The notes beneath the pieces were generated by a model. It did not search any database, was not told the DNA's origin, and was given only the letters and a program-made list of their open reading frames with translations. A program made the position numbers and the translations under genes. A DNA stretch of 64,000 nucleotides from Wolbachia endosymbiont (group A) of Longitarsus flavicornis (GTDB taxonomy: Bacteria > Pseudomonadota > Alphaproteobacteria > Rickettsiales > Anaplasmataceae): assembly GCF_963931955.1 (NCBI RefSeq), contig NZ_OZ008337.1:1240001-1304000 (forward strand), read 5' to 3'. Shown one piece after another: positions 26,326 through 35,539 of this stretch (position 1 is its first letter; each line of letters starts with the position of its first letter).

Positions 26326-27243
26326 TTAGGCTTTTTCTTTAAGTTGTTCAGTTTCATCTATCGAAAGGCCGGTAGACTCAGCTATTAAGTTAACAGATAC
26401 GCCAGCTTTCAGTAAGTTTTTTGCAACTTCAATTTCCCTTTCTTTTCTGCCTTTTTCGTGACCGATTTGGATGCCTTCTTGTCTACCTTCTTGTCTACCT
26501 TCATGTTTAGCATCATCGAGTTTTTGAGCAAGGACAGCCTGTTCATCACGAATACGTTTGATCTCTTGTTCATAGGCTATAAATTCTTTTTCTGACCAGT
26601 TGAATCTATTTAGTTCTTCATATGCTCTTTTAATTATTAGATCACTTCCTATTATTCTCTCTAGCTCTTCTTCACTAGTTTCGTCTGCATATCTAAAGAA
26701 GTAGACCCATTTTTCAACTATACTTGAAAGCTGATCTTCTTTGGTTTTTGGAAATTTAGGCAATTCAATAAATATAAAGTAAAAATCTTTTAGGTCATGT
26801 TCATTAGTATCTTCATCGCGAATAGTGTGCTTTGATTTATACTCAGACTTATCAGGAAATAAAATACAGTCTGCTATAGCAATAAAGATAATTTCCTTAA
26901 GGTCATGATATTGATCGCCTTTGTCAGCCTGTCTTGAATAAGCTTTAGCGGCATAGTATTGGGCACGTTTTTCAAAGCCTTTAGTTTTAGCGACCTGCAT
27001 TTCGACTATCACTTGCAGCCCATTTTCATCTCTACAAAGAACATCAACAATGCTTTGTTTTTTAGAAGCAATATCAGGGTCTTGAATAGTACTTAAAAAC
27101 TCTATATCCTGTATTGCATTTTTTCCAGCAAAGCCGAGAATATCATTAAGAAAGTGAATAAGGATATCTTTATTTTTTTCAGTGCCAAAGATGCGCTTGA
27201 ACGATATATCATTTTTTGGATCGAGAAACTTCGAAAGAGCCAT
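26326..27243 (-). CDS. Rpn-family PD-(D/E)XK nuclease/transposase
   Basis: A 305-residue member of the Rpn (recombination-promoting nuclease, PDDEXK_2) family. Diagnostic start: FLDPKNDISFKRIFGTEKNK, then the nuclease core IVDVLCRDENGLQVIVEMQV (Asp, Glu-x-Gln) and RAQYYAAKAYSRQ. The C-terminus has a charged EGRQEGRQEG hinge and the motif EVAKNLLKAGVSVNLIAEST, which also occurs at the end of the XRE regulators nearby. Rpn proteins are common in Wolbachia and cleave DNA in enterobacteria. Divergent from mutL; upstream of cidA. Intact. Confidence 0.88.
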   Translation of the reverse strand: MALSKFLDPKNDISFKRIFGTEKNKDILIHFLNDILGFAGKNAIQDIEFLSTIQDPDIASKKQSIVDVLCRDENGLQVIVEMQVAKTKGFEKRAQYYAAKAYSRQADKGDQYHDLKEIIFIAIADCILFPDKSEYKSKHTIRDEDTNEHDLKDFYFIFIELPKFPKTKEDQLSSIVEKWVYFFRYADETSEEELERIIGSDLIIKRAYEELNRFNWSEKEFIAYEQEIKRIRDEQAVLAQKLDDAKHEGRQEGRQEGIQIGHEKGRKEREIEVAKNLLKAGVSVNLIAESTGLSIDETEQLKEKA

Positions 27244-27442
27244 GAGAAAGTAAGATAAAAAGCATTAATAATTATACACAATTGTGAAGAAATATTCAAC
27301 TAAAATTCAAACCACAGGAGATAACATTTCGGGCTGGGTTTTTACAACTATTTCTGTTTTTAAATTAGTTGAGACATCTAATAGAGAACTTGATTTGCAT
27401 TGATATTCAAGCTATATCCTGATAAGACTGAGAGTTGGAAAT

Positions 27443-29297
27443 ATGGCAATAATTCTTTTAGATACAAAAACAATAAACCGTATAGCAGCGGGTGAAGTAA
27501 TCGAAAGGCCAGCAAGTGTAGTAAAGGAATTAGTAGAAAATGCAATAGATGCTAGAGATAGAGATCAAAATAGAAAGTGGTGGGCGTAATCTTATAACTG
27601 TAACAGACGATGGAAATGGAATAGAAAAGGAAGATTTGGAACTTGCGTTTATGCGCCACGCTACTTCAAAATTAAGCGATAGTGAGTTAATAGAGATCAA
27701 ACATCTTGGCTTTAGAGGAGAGGCTCTGCCTTCAATTGCAGCAGTAAGCAGAATGAAATTATCATCCAAGGCAAGTGGAGCAAAGGAAGCATGGTCTATA
27801 AGGTATGAGGGAGGAGAAAAAGTAAGAGAGATTACCCCTTGTTCTTTGTTGCAAGGTACATATATTGAAGTTCGTGACTTATTTTTTGCTACACCAAATA
27901 GACTAAAGTTTCTAAAAACCGAAAGGGCAGAAACACAAAGTATTGTTGATATTGTGAATAACTTAGCGATGATTAATTATAGTATTGGGTTTACTCTCAC
28001 TTCTGGTAATAAAAAGCTCTTAAAATATGTTAAGCAAACTTCGCTGTTCAACAGATTATGTGAAATAGAAAAAGAATTTCAAAGCAATTCACTGGAAGTT
28101 AAAGAGGAAGAAGAAGGCATCAAACTTAAGGGACACATCTGTAAACCTAATGTCAATCGTGGCAACTCAACTCAGATTTATACGTTTGTTAATGGAAGGC
28201 CAATGAAAGACAATCTACTTGTTGGTGCAATTAGGTATGCGTATCACGATTTTATTCCAAACAATAGGTATCCTTTTGCAGTGTTGCATTTAGAAGTACC
28301 ATATGACCAAGTAGATGTAAATGTGCATCCAAATAAATCGGAAGTAAGATTTCAAAATAAGAGGTTAATATATGAAATAGTGAGAAGAGGGCTAATAAAA
28401 GCGTTGTCAATGAGAATAGGTACCTCTTCAGTGAGTGATATTGATGGATCTAGGTGTCAAGGTATTGGAGAAGAACTGGGTGGTTCGCCTTTTGATGTTA
28501 GTGAAAGTCAAAGGAATAGTGAGCGTGTTAATAATGGAAAAAGCAGAGAAGTAAAGGGTCAAAAAGAATTTTACGAAAGGAAGCCAAGTCTTTTAGAAAA
28601 TCGTCTAATGAAAGAATTCAATGCACCAGATGAAAGAAAGCGAAGCTTATCAGGAAGTTTTAAGTATGAAGGTATAGAGAAATCTACACCACAGAAAGGA
28701 GTTATGGTTCTAGAAAGAGAGCAAATTGATTTAATAGCGGATCATCCTCTAGGGTATGCACGCTGTCATGTCTACAATACTTATATTATTGCTGAGGCTA
28801 AAGGCAAATTGATTATAGTAGATCAGCACGCAGCTCATGAGAGATTGATATACGAGTGCTTAAAGCAAAAATCAAGCATAAAAAGACAAAAACTTCTTCT
28901 TCCTGAAATAGTTGAGATTAAAAACCAAGCTGGAATGGAGATGGTTAAAACTTATAAAGATAAGCTTTTTGAAATGGGTTTTGGTATTGAAATAGAATCA
29001 GAAGATAAAGTAAGGGTAAAAGAAATACCTGCAATCTTGGGAACAATAGATATAAAAGAGATGCTAGTTGATATAGTAGATAAGTTAATGGAAATAGAAG
29101 ATACGCTACCAATAGAGGATAAGGTGAACAAAATATCATCCATAATCGCTTGCCACGGAGCAGGAAGAAAAATGAAATTGGAAGAGATGAATGAGATACT
29201 AAGACAAATTGAGAAAACTCCATATTCTGATCACGGAAGACTAACGTATATAGAAATGAAACTAAGTGATATAGAAAAATTGTTTGAAAGGAGATGA
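27443..29297 (+). pseudogene. mutL: DNA mismatch repair protein MutL, frameshifted
   Basis: The true start is ATG 27443, encoding [21 protein letters not shown] and [10 protein letters not shown], the GHKL ATPase motif I with Glu and Asn. The frame then shifts at about 27555: the first frame stops at 27589, while the remaining MutL continues from [20 protein letters not shown] (frame of 27549) through LGFRGEALPSI to the C-terminal DQHAAHERLIYE and ACHGAGRKMK regions. Comparison with the usual IDAGASEIEIKI suggests loss of about 8 bases. Unless corrected by recoding, the product lacks the ATP-binding start and should be inactive. WO phages are known to carry mutL. Confidence 0.85.
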
Positions 29298-29365
29298 GTT
29301 CAGTTTGTCAAAAAGGTTCCCAATTAAGTATACGTAACAGCTCTTCTGGTTATGGAGTATAAAAT

Positions 29366-30304
29366 GTGAAAAAAGAGAATAAATGCTCTAATTTTTTAGA
29401 TTACAAAGTAATAGGACAGGAAGTAAGAAATCGTAGATTAGCAAAGGGCTATACTCAAAAAGATTTAGCAAAAAAAATCGGAACAACATATCAGGTAATA
29501 CTGCAATATGAAAAAGGAACACGCAGAATTTCAATTAAGAAGTTATATGAATTAGCAGAAGCATTATCAACAACTGCTAGAGATCTAGCTTGCGGACAAG
29601 AAGTATCAAATGAGGAAAGGTATGAGGAAGAAGAGATACTAAATCTAGTAAGAAGACATAAAGAGATTAAGGACCAAGAATTACGTGAAACGTTTTATTT
29701 ATTAACTAAATTCATCCGTATTAGTGAGGAAGAAAGTGGAAAGGCAGTAAAAATAGAAGTGGCAAAGGGTTTAGTTAAGGAAGGAGTTTCTGCTCATGTT
29801 ATCTCTCGAACAACCAATTTATCTATTGATGAATATGATAATGATGAGAAAAAAATTTCCATTCCGTATAAAGTAGGTCAAAGAATAAAAGAATGGAGGT
29901 TGAGAAGAGGATACACTCAGGAAGATTTAGCAAGTAAAGTGGGTATAATAAATCAAAGAATATATGAATATGAACAAGGACGAGCTGCTGTTTCACTTGA
30001 AATGTTAGATGAAATAGCAAAGGTACTATTAATTAATATTACAGATCTGCTTCCAGAAACAAGAGAAAATGAGAATAGTGAAGCAGAGCTATCAAGGTTA
30101 ATAGAAGAATACAAAAAGATCAAAAGCAAAGAACTACGTCATGTACTAATAAAATCTCTGTTTGAAAGCATACAAATTTGCAAAGAGAAAGTGAAGAAAG
30201 TAGAAAAGATGAGAATTGCAAAGAATTTAGTTAAGGAAGGAATTTCTATCAATATTATTTTAAAAACAGTAGGCCTCTCCTTGAACGAAATTCAACAAAT
30301 TTAA
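29366..30304 (+). CDS. XRE-family regulator with two HTH domains
   Basis: A 312-residue DNA-binding protein with two Cro/C1-type helix-turn-helix domains: residues ~13-70 (RLAKGYTQKDLAKKIGTTYQ) and ~175-232 (RLRRGYTQEDLASKVGIINQ). Each is followed by a helical segment and the motif EVAKGLVKEGVSAHVISRTT or RIAKNLVKEGISINIILKTV. The start is GTG 29366. Tandem HTH proteins of this kind are typical of WO; a WO regulator of this class (wtrM) has been reported to influence host gene expression. A phage repressor role is the simplest reading. This is the only intact member of the three here. Confidence 0.9.
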   Translation: MKKENKCSNFLDYKVIGQEVRNRRLAKGYTQKDLAKKIGTTYQVILQYEKGTRRISIKKLYELAEALSTTARDLACGQEVSNEERYEEEEILNLVRRHKEIKDQELRETFYLLTKFIRISEEESGKAVKIEVAKGLVKEGVSAHVISRTTNLSIDEYDNDEKKISIPYKVGQRIKEWRLRRGYTQEDLASKVGIINQRIYEYEQGRAAVSLEMLDEIAKVLLINITDLLPETRENENSEAELSRLIEEYKKIKSKELRHVLIKSLFESIQICKEKVKKVEKMRIAKNLVKEGISINIILKTVGLSLNEIQQI

Positions 30305-30474
30305 AATAAAAAATCAGTATATATTAATATCTTTACCTATTCATGAAAAAATAAGTAAAAAAGATTGAGAAATTGATTTGACTTCACTCAAAAGCTATGG
30401 CTTTATGCCAATGCTGACAAAAAAACAGCAGTAAATATATAAAAACATTTTGTTATTAGTGAAGGGTAATTTTT

Positions 30475-31140
30475 ATGAATAATAAGAAAGATCGTAGAGA
30501 AGAAATAGAGTTCAGAGCATTAGAAAGCAACGGTAAAGCTCTACTTGATCGTGAAGTAATAGAAACGTTTCTAAGTGCAGTGCATGACAGGGAAGAAGCT
30601 CGAGTTATTGCTAGAAAGCTAATAGATAGTTTTGGAATAGGAGGAATTTTAGGCCAGGAAATAGATGACTTGAAAACTATAGAAGGGATAACTGACTCTA
30701 CAGTAGCAGTAATTTTATGCCTAAAGGAAGCTGCAAAGAGAGTACCAAGAGAAGAGTTAAAGAAAGGACCTGTAATGGATAACTTGGAAACCATCGTAAA
30801 ATATTTAAGGGTGAGTATTGGTTATTCAGAGGAGGAAAAGATGAAAATAATATATTTTGATCAAAAGTGCCGTTTAAAGGGGGAAGAAGTGTTCACTGGT
30901 ACAGTGGATAAGGTACCTTTTTACATAAGAGAAGTAACAAGAAAGGCATTAATAAGAAAAGCGACGTCAATAATAATATCGCATAACCACCCAGAAGGAA
31001 GGTTAAAGCCATCTGATGAGGATGAAGCTGTAACTAAAGACTTGGCTAAAGCTTGTCAGGCTATAGGGATTAGGTTACTGGATCACATTATCATCACAAG
31101 TGTTGGGTATTTTAGCTTTAAAGAGCAAGGACTGTTATAA
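30475..31140 (+). CDS. radC: RadC-family (JAB/MPN) protein
   Basis: A 221-residue RadC/UPF0758 protein. An N-terminal helix-hairpin-helix-like region (ESNGKALLDREVIETFLSAV and GILGQEIDDLKTIEGITDS) precedes the MPN domain with the metal motif SIIISHNHPEGRLKPSDED, in which His-x-His and Asp would bind zinc. Despite the name, its role in repair is doubtful; such genes are common in mobile elements. ATG 30475 is preceded by AGGG. It sits between two regulators on the same strand, as in other WO genomes. Confidence 0.92.
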   Translation: MNNKKDRREEIEFRALESNGKALLDREVIETFLSAVHDREEARVIARKLIDSFGIGGILGQEIDDLKTIEGITDSTVAVILCLKEAAKRVPREELKKGPVMDNLETIVKYLRVSIGYSEEEKMKIIYFDQKCRLKGEEVFTGTVDKVPFYIREVTRKALIRKATSIIISHNHPEGRLKPSDEDEAVTKDLAKACQAIGIRLLDHIIITSVGYFSFKEQGLL

Positions 31141-31310
31141 AGCAGATATTTGAAGATTTTCATGAGTTGTTTAACTACTTGAATGAAGAAAGTATTTGCA
31201 AGTACATTAATTATTGCTTACAATTAATGAGAAAGTATATATTAAATTAATAATAAAGTAATAAAGTCGGTTATAGACTTAGTTAAATATATTTAATAGC
31301 GGAGGCTAAT

Positions 31311-32513
31311 ATGAGTAATAAAATAATTGTACCTTTTGATGATCAAGAAGGAGGTACTTACGAGTTAAACATTGATCTTGATAGATTATCAAAAGGTGAG
31401 GTGTTAAATGCTATTGTAGGAATAGGTCGTACTAAGGAGCAATCCACCTTTGTAAGCAAAATTAATAAGGCTGAAAAGCCTGAGGAAATAGCACCTTTCC
31501 CTGGTAGAGAAGTTCGCGAAAACAAAATCAACTGTGGGAAAGGATTTGACTATGTTTATGGCACAAAACCTGCAAGTGATCAAGAAGATAAAAATCCATT
31601 TACCTCCGCCTTGCAAAAAATAAAGCCAAGTATAAGCGAAAGTGAAAAGTTGAGCTGGTTTAAGAGTGGAGTGGTAAAAGCAAAAACCCCAAAAGAGATG
31701 AACAAAGTTATAGATGAAGTAATAGGTGATGGAACAAGGCTAAATGCATGTAATGATGGGGAATGGAGTTTCTCAGAGTATGTAGTATTAGGTACACATT
31801 TTCATAAATTTGATAAGGTTGATCGTAAAAAGGTAATACGTAAATTAATGTTAAGCGGTGCAGAGTTTCATGATACTCTACTACAGAATAAACTGATAGG
31901 TGAAATCTATGATGAGCTACAACCAGAAGTTCAGCTACAGATAGATAAGCAACTAGAAGAACTAGAAAAAGCTGGCGAAAGTGCTGTTCAAGAAGGATCC
32001 TTAATAGATCTCGAGATAGACAATACAACATCATATATAGAATTTTCTGATAATAGCAAGGTAGAGGTAGCCAAAATACTGGAAGCAAACAGAAAGTTAG
32101 GAAGTAATATTTTAAAAATTGGTAATGATGCAGTTGAGGTTAAAAGCGAGAAGGGAGGTATAAGAAACTATATCGATATGTCAGATGAAAGCTCTATTAT
32201 ATTACAATTTCCTACAAGCATTGGTCAGCTAAATATTATATTGTACCACGATGTAAAAAAATATGATCAAGTACAAGTCAGAGTAGAAAACAAGGAAATG
32301 TGGGCTGAGTTACAAAAAAGAGGCGAAGAAATAGGAAAAAACTGCCTTTTTGGGGGAGTGAAACTTCAAGAAGCAGTAGAGAAAGGTAATTTCACTAGAT
32401 GTGGCATATGGAATGAAAAGTATGCTATAAAAGAGATTGGCAATGATGAAGTATTGTCTTCATGGGTAAATAGGGTATGTGGAGGTAGTAAAGAAACCTT
32501 TAGGGAACTTTAA
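31311..32513 (+). CDS. WO-specific protein related to the ankyrin protein C-terminus
   Basis: A 400-residue protein with no ankyrin repeats. From about residue 120 it parallels residues 360-630 of the protein at 12920-14869: AKTPKEMNKVIDEVIGDGTR versus AQNMAELEKIVNDAIKSGVR, YIEFSDNSKVEVAKI versus YLEYSKDSKIDIIKI, and KNCLFGGVKLQEAVEKGNFT versus NDCALGEDLVYDAIENGYFE. No known catalytic motif is visible. ATG 31311 follows GGAGG and a hairpin terminator follows the stop. The two relatives lie on opposite sides of the cif operons. Function unknown. Confidence 0.85.
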   Translation: MSNKIIVPFDDQEGGTYELNIDLDRLSKGEVLNAIVGIGRTKEQSTFVSKINKAEKPEEIAPFPGREVRENKINCGKGFDYVYGTKPASDQEDKNPFTSALQKIKPSISESEKLSWFKSGVVKAKTPKEMNKVIDEVIGDGTRLNACNDGEWSFSEYVVLGTHFHKFDKVDRKKVIRKLMLSGAEFHDTLLQNKLIGEIYDELQPEVQLQIDKQLEELEKAGESAVQEGSLIDLEIDNTTSYIEFSDNSKVEVAKILEANRKLGSNILKIGNDAVEVKSEKGGIRNYIDMSDESSIILQFPTSIGQLNIILYHDVKKYDQVQVRVENKEMWAELQKRGEEIGKNCLFGGVKLQEAVEKGNFTRCGIWNEKYAIKEIGNDEVLSSWVNRVCGGSKETFREL

Positions 32514-32525
32514 TTCATTTATTTT

Positions 32526-32551
32526 AAGGTTCCAGAGTTTACTGGAGCCTT
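32526..32551 (+). terminator. Probable hairpin terminator
   Basis: AAGGTTCCAG (32526-32535), loop AGTTTA, and CTGGAGCCTT (32542-32551) form a 10-bp stem with one G.U pair, 12 bases after the stop of the upstream gene and followed by a weak T run (TTG). Confidence 0.6.
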
Positions 32552-32578
32552 TGAGCTATAGTAGAAAATATTATATAT

Positions 32579-33436
32579 ATGGTTTTTTGCGTGGAAAAAA
32601 GTCTAGATTATGAAGTAGGACAAAAAGTAAAAAGTTGGAGGTTAGAGCGAGGTTATACTCAGAAGGGTTTAGCTGAGAAAATTGGTGTAAAGTACTGGGT
32701 AATACTGCAATATGAGAAAGGGAACCGTAAAATTCCAATTAAGAAGTTATATGCTATAGCAGAAGCATTATCAGTAAATGTTAAAGGTCTAGTTTGTGGA
32801 GAGACGCTACCAAATGAAAAAAGATATTTTGAAGATAAAGAAATATTAAATTTAGTAAAGGGGTATAAGGATAAAGAATTAAGCGAAGTATTTTATTTAT
32901 TAACCAAATTTATTCGTTTGAGTGAGGAAAGAAGCAGAAAAGCGGTAAAAATGGAAGTAGCAAGGGGTTTGATGAAAGTAGGAGTTTCTGCTCATGTTAT
33001 CTCTCGAACAACTAACTTATCTATTGGTGAGTATGAGGAGAACAAAATTCCGGTTCCATACAAAGTAGGGCAAAGGATAAAAGAGTGGAGATTGATACGA
33101 GGATATACACAAAAAGATTTAGCGAATAAAGTTGGCATAACAAATCAAGGAATATACGAGTATGAACAAGGGAGAGCTGCTGTCTCACTTGAAATGTTAG
33201 ATGAAATAGCAAAGGTATTATCAATCAGTATCATAGATCTACTTCCCGAATCAGATGAGGATAGTGAAGCGGAAGAAAAGCTATCAAACTTGATAGAAGA
33301 ATACAAAAAGATTGAGAGTCGAGAATTACGCGATATGCTAATCAAGTCTTTATTTAAAGGTATACATGTTTGTAGAGAAAAGGTCAGAGAGGAAAAGAAG
33401 ATTGAAGTTGCAAGTGAAAGAAGGAATTTCTGTTGA
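32579..33436 (+). CDS. XRE regulator with two HTH domains, frameshifted tail
   Basis: A paralogue of the regulator at 29366-30304, with HTH domains RLERGYTQKGLAEKIGVKYW and RLIRGYTQKDLANKVGITNQ. The end is altered: after KKIEVAS the frame leaves the family pattern, while GTG AAA GAA GGA in another frame (33413-33491) continues VKEGISVDIILQTTGLS. Compared with EVAKNLVKEG at 35590, 8 bases (AGAATCTA) are missing. Both DNA-binding domains remain intact, so it may still bind DNA without its last ~30 residues. No strong ribosome-binding site precedes ATG 32579. Confidence 0.82.
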   Translation: MVFCVEKSLDYEVGQKVKSWRLERGYTQKGLAEKIGVKYWVILQYEKGNRKIPIKKLYAIAEALSVNVKGLVCGETLPNEKRYFEDKEILNLVKGYKDKELSEVFYLLTKFIRLSEERSRKAVKMEVARGLMKVGVSAHVISRTTNLSIGEYEENKIPVPYKVGQRIKEWRLIRGYTQKDLANKVGITNQGIYEYEQGRAAVSLEMLDEIAKVLSISIIDLLPESDEDSEAEEKLSNLIEEYKKIESRELRDMLIKSLFKGIHVCREKVREEKKIEVASERRNFC

Positions 33437-33513
33437 TATTATCTTGCAAACGACAGGCTTATCAAATTATATGATTGAGAAATTTTTGTGATTTCATAAA
33501 AACTTAGCCAATA

Positions 33514-33926
33514 GTGGATTTTTTTGTGATAGAATATATGTTTGCTTCTGTAGGAAAAACAGCTTTTAGAGGATTTATCTATGATAATTCAGAGCATATT
33601 GGCTCAGTAAGCTACGAGCTAGGGAAAAAAATAGAAGGTTGTAGGATAGTACAAGGGTATACTCAGGCAAAACTAGCAAGCAAAATTGGTTTAACACATA
33701 AGGAAATACATAACTTTGAACTAGGGTGCAAGGCTATTACAATCAAAGAATCGTATATAATAGCAGGAGCATTGTCAGTTAGTGTTGTAGATCTACTTCC
33801 AGGACCAACAGTACTAAAAGAAAACAGTTGGTATGAAGATGAGGATAAAGAAATAGTCTATCTAACAAAAATACATAGAGAAATTAAGGATCAGGAATTA
33901 CGTAAGAAGCTGTATCCATTAGTAAG
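33514..33926 (+). pseudogene. XRE regulator, 5' fragment cut by IS110
   Basis: The first half of a third double-HTH regulator: one HTH domain (RIVQGYTQAKLASKIGLTHK) followed by the family helix (REIKDQELRKKLYPLV) where it is broken by an IS110-family element. The open frame runs on into the element to 33981. GTG 33514 or ATG 33538 could be the start. The rest of the gene continues at 35540. Confidence 0.8.
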
Positions 33927-34192
33927 CGTCAAACAGACGAAATCTGTCAAACCAGGAAGAAACTCCCAATTTAAGTTTTGAGTAATTTCTGATATAACTT
34001 TGTGAGAAGCGCTTTTGCAGTTATAACCGACCAAGTCACTGGTGCCTTTAGTGCCCGTTCGTAAGCGTGGTTTTGGGAGGAACGGTCAAATCATTGATGG
34101 AGTTTTTGTAGACTACCTCGGTTAGGAGATTGTACTATCAACCGTTCCAAGCTGAAGCGTTTCCCTATTACAAATTATACGAAGGAGTTGCC
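33926..34192 (+). ncRNA. Noncoding end of second IS110 element, probable bridge RNA
   Basis: Noncoding, structured sequence upstream of the transposase, containing complementary stretches such as GCCCGTTC and GAACGGTC. By family knowledge this is where IS110 elements encode the bridge RNA. Limits and guide loops were not determined. Confidence 0.45.
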
Positions 34193-35539
34193 ATGAAAAA
34201 AGCAAAAAGTAAATTAGAAATAGTGAATCCTGATGCAGCAGGGATTGATGTTGGTTCATCTGTACATTATGTATGTGTACCTGAAGGAAGAGATGAACAA
34301 CGTATCCAAAAATTTGGCTGCTTCACTGAAGACCTTCATAATTTAGCACGGTGGTTGAAAAAATGTAAAGTTACAACTGTAGCTATGGAATCAACAGGAG
34401 TATACTGGATTCCTTTATTTCAAGTACTCGAATCATATGGGTTTGAAGTAAAACTGGTAAATGCGCGACATGTAAAAAATGTACCTGGAAGAAAGTCAGA
34501 TGTTCAGGACTGTCAGTGGTTACAACAACTACACAGTTATGGACTACTTCATGGATCATTCAGACCCGATGATCAAATTTGTGTATTGCGTAGTTATGTG
34601 CGGCAACGTAAAAGTCTTACTGAAAGTGCATCTACACATGTTCTGCGTATGCAGAAGGCATTAATTCAAATGAATATACAGCTGCATAAAGTTATAAGAG
34701 ATATTACTGGAGTAACTGGTATGAAAATTATCAAGGCTATAATCGAAGGCGAAAGGGATCCTGAGAAATTGGTTGAATTCAGGGATGCACGAATAAAAAA
34801 TGATCAGTCTACTATTGCAAAAGCGTTAGCTGGTGACTATAGAGAGGAACACTTATTCACGCTAAAGCAAGAATTTGAACTATATAATATCTATCAAGAA
34901 AAAATAGCAGAATGTGATAGAAATATTGAGGCCTATTACAAAACGTTCGAAACAAAACCTGGCGAAAGTAAACAGTTGAGTAAGGAAAAGAATAAGCATA
35001 GAAAAAGTAAGCCAAACTTTGCTTTGCACGAGGAACTGCACCGGATAACTGGTATGGATTTTACTAAAGTTCCAGGGCTTGATGTACTAAGTGTACAGAC
35101 CATAATTTCAGAAACTGGTATAAACCATAGTAAATGGTCAACAGAAAAACACTTCTCATCGTGGTTAGGACTCAGCCCTGCCAATAAAATTACAGGAGAA
35201 AAAGTGTTTAGCACAAGAACGCGTAAAGTCATTAATCGTGCTGCGAATGCATTTCGAATGGCTGCTAATTCTGTGGGAAATAGTAAAAGTGCATTAGGTG
35301 CATACTACAGGAAATTAAAAAAACGATTAGGAGCGCCAAAAGCAATAACAGCTACTGCAAGAAAGATAGCGTGCATATTTTATAGTATGCTCAAATACGG
35401 ACAGGAATATGTAGAAAAAGGAATGGAATACTATGAAATACGCTATAAAGATAGAACTGTAAAAAATTTGATCAAAAGAGCAAAGGAACTTGGCTATCTC
35501 TTGGTAAAAAAAGATGAGTTAGTTCAAGGAGTTTCTTAG
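34193..35539 (+). CDS. IS110-family transposase
   Basis: A ~448-residue DEDD transposase. RuvC-like motifs: AAGIDVGSSVHYVCV (Asp), TVAMESTGVYWIPL (Glu), GRKSDVQDCQWLQQL (Asp pair). The C-terminal domain shows FTKVPGLDVLSVQTIISETG, FSSWLGLSPANKITGEKV, and GAPKAITATARKIACIFY with the conserved Thr/Ser region. ATG 34193 has GAAGGAG upstream; a longer in-frame start at 34130 lacks this. It has a ~90-residue insertion relative to the 337-residue copy at 15404. Undamaged. Confidence 0.93.
   Translation: MKKAKSKLEIVNPDAAGIDVGSSVHYVCVPEGRDEQRIQKFGCFTEDLHNLARWLKKCKVTTVAMESTGVYWIPLFQVLESYGFEVKLVNARHVKNVPGRKSDVQDCQWLQQLHSYGLLHGSFRPDDQICVLRSYVRQRKSLTESASTHVLRMQKALIQMNIQLHKVIRDITGVTGMKIIKAIIEGERDPEKLVEFRDARIKNDQSTIAKALAGDYREEHLFTLKQEFELYNIYQEKIAECDRNIEAYYKTFETKPGESKQLSKEKNKHRKSKPNFALHEELHRITGMDFTKVPGLDVLSVQTIISETGINHSKWSTEKHFSSWLGLSPANKITGEKVFSTRTRKVINRAANAFRMAANSVGNSKSALGAYYRKLKKRLGAPKAITATARKIACIFYSMLKYGQEYVEKGMEYYEIRYKDRTVKNLIKRAKELGYLLVKKDELVQGVS

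Larger units (their letters stand above)
33926..35539 (+). mobile_element. IS110-family insertion sequence (second, different type)
   Basis: About 1.6 kb inserted in a regulator gene. The limits follow from the host gene: the frame ending ...LYPLV at about 33926 resumes with RFVYISEKI at 35540. There is no target duplication, as expected for IS110. A ~267-base noncoding segment precedes the transposase. It is not the same element as the one at 15385-16685: its transposase is much longer and only distantly similar. Confidence 0.85.

Noticed and set aside
34130..34192. Upstream extension of the second IS110 transposase
   Set aside because: It falls in the noncoding end of the element and ATG 34193 has GAAGGAG directly before it.
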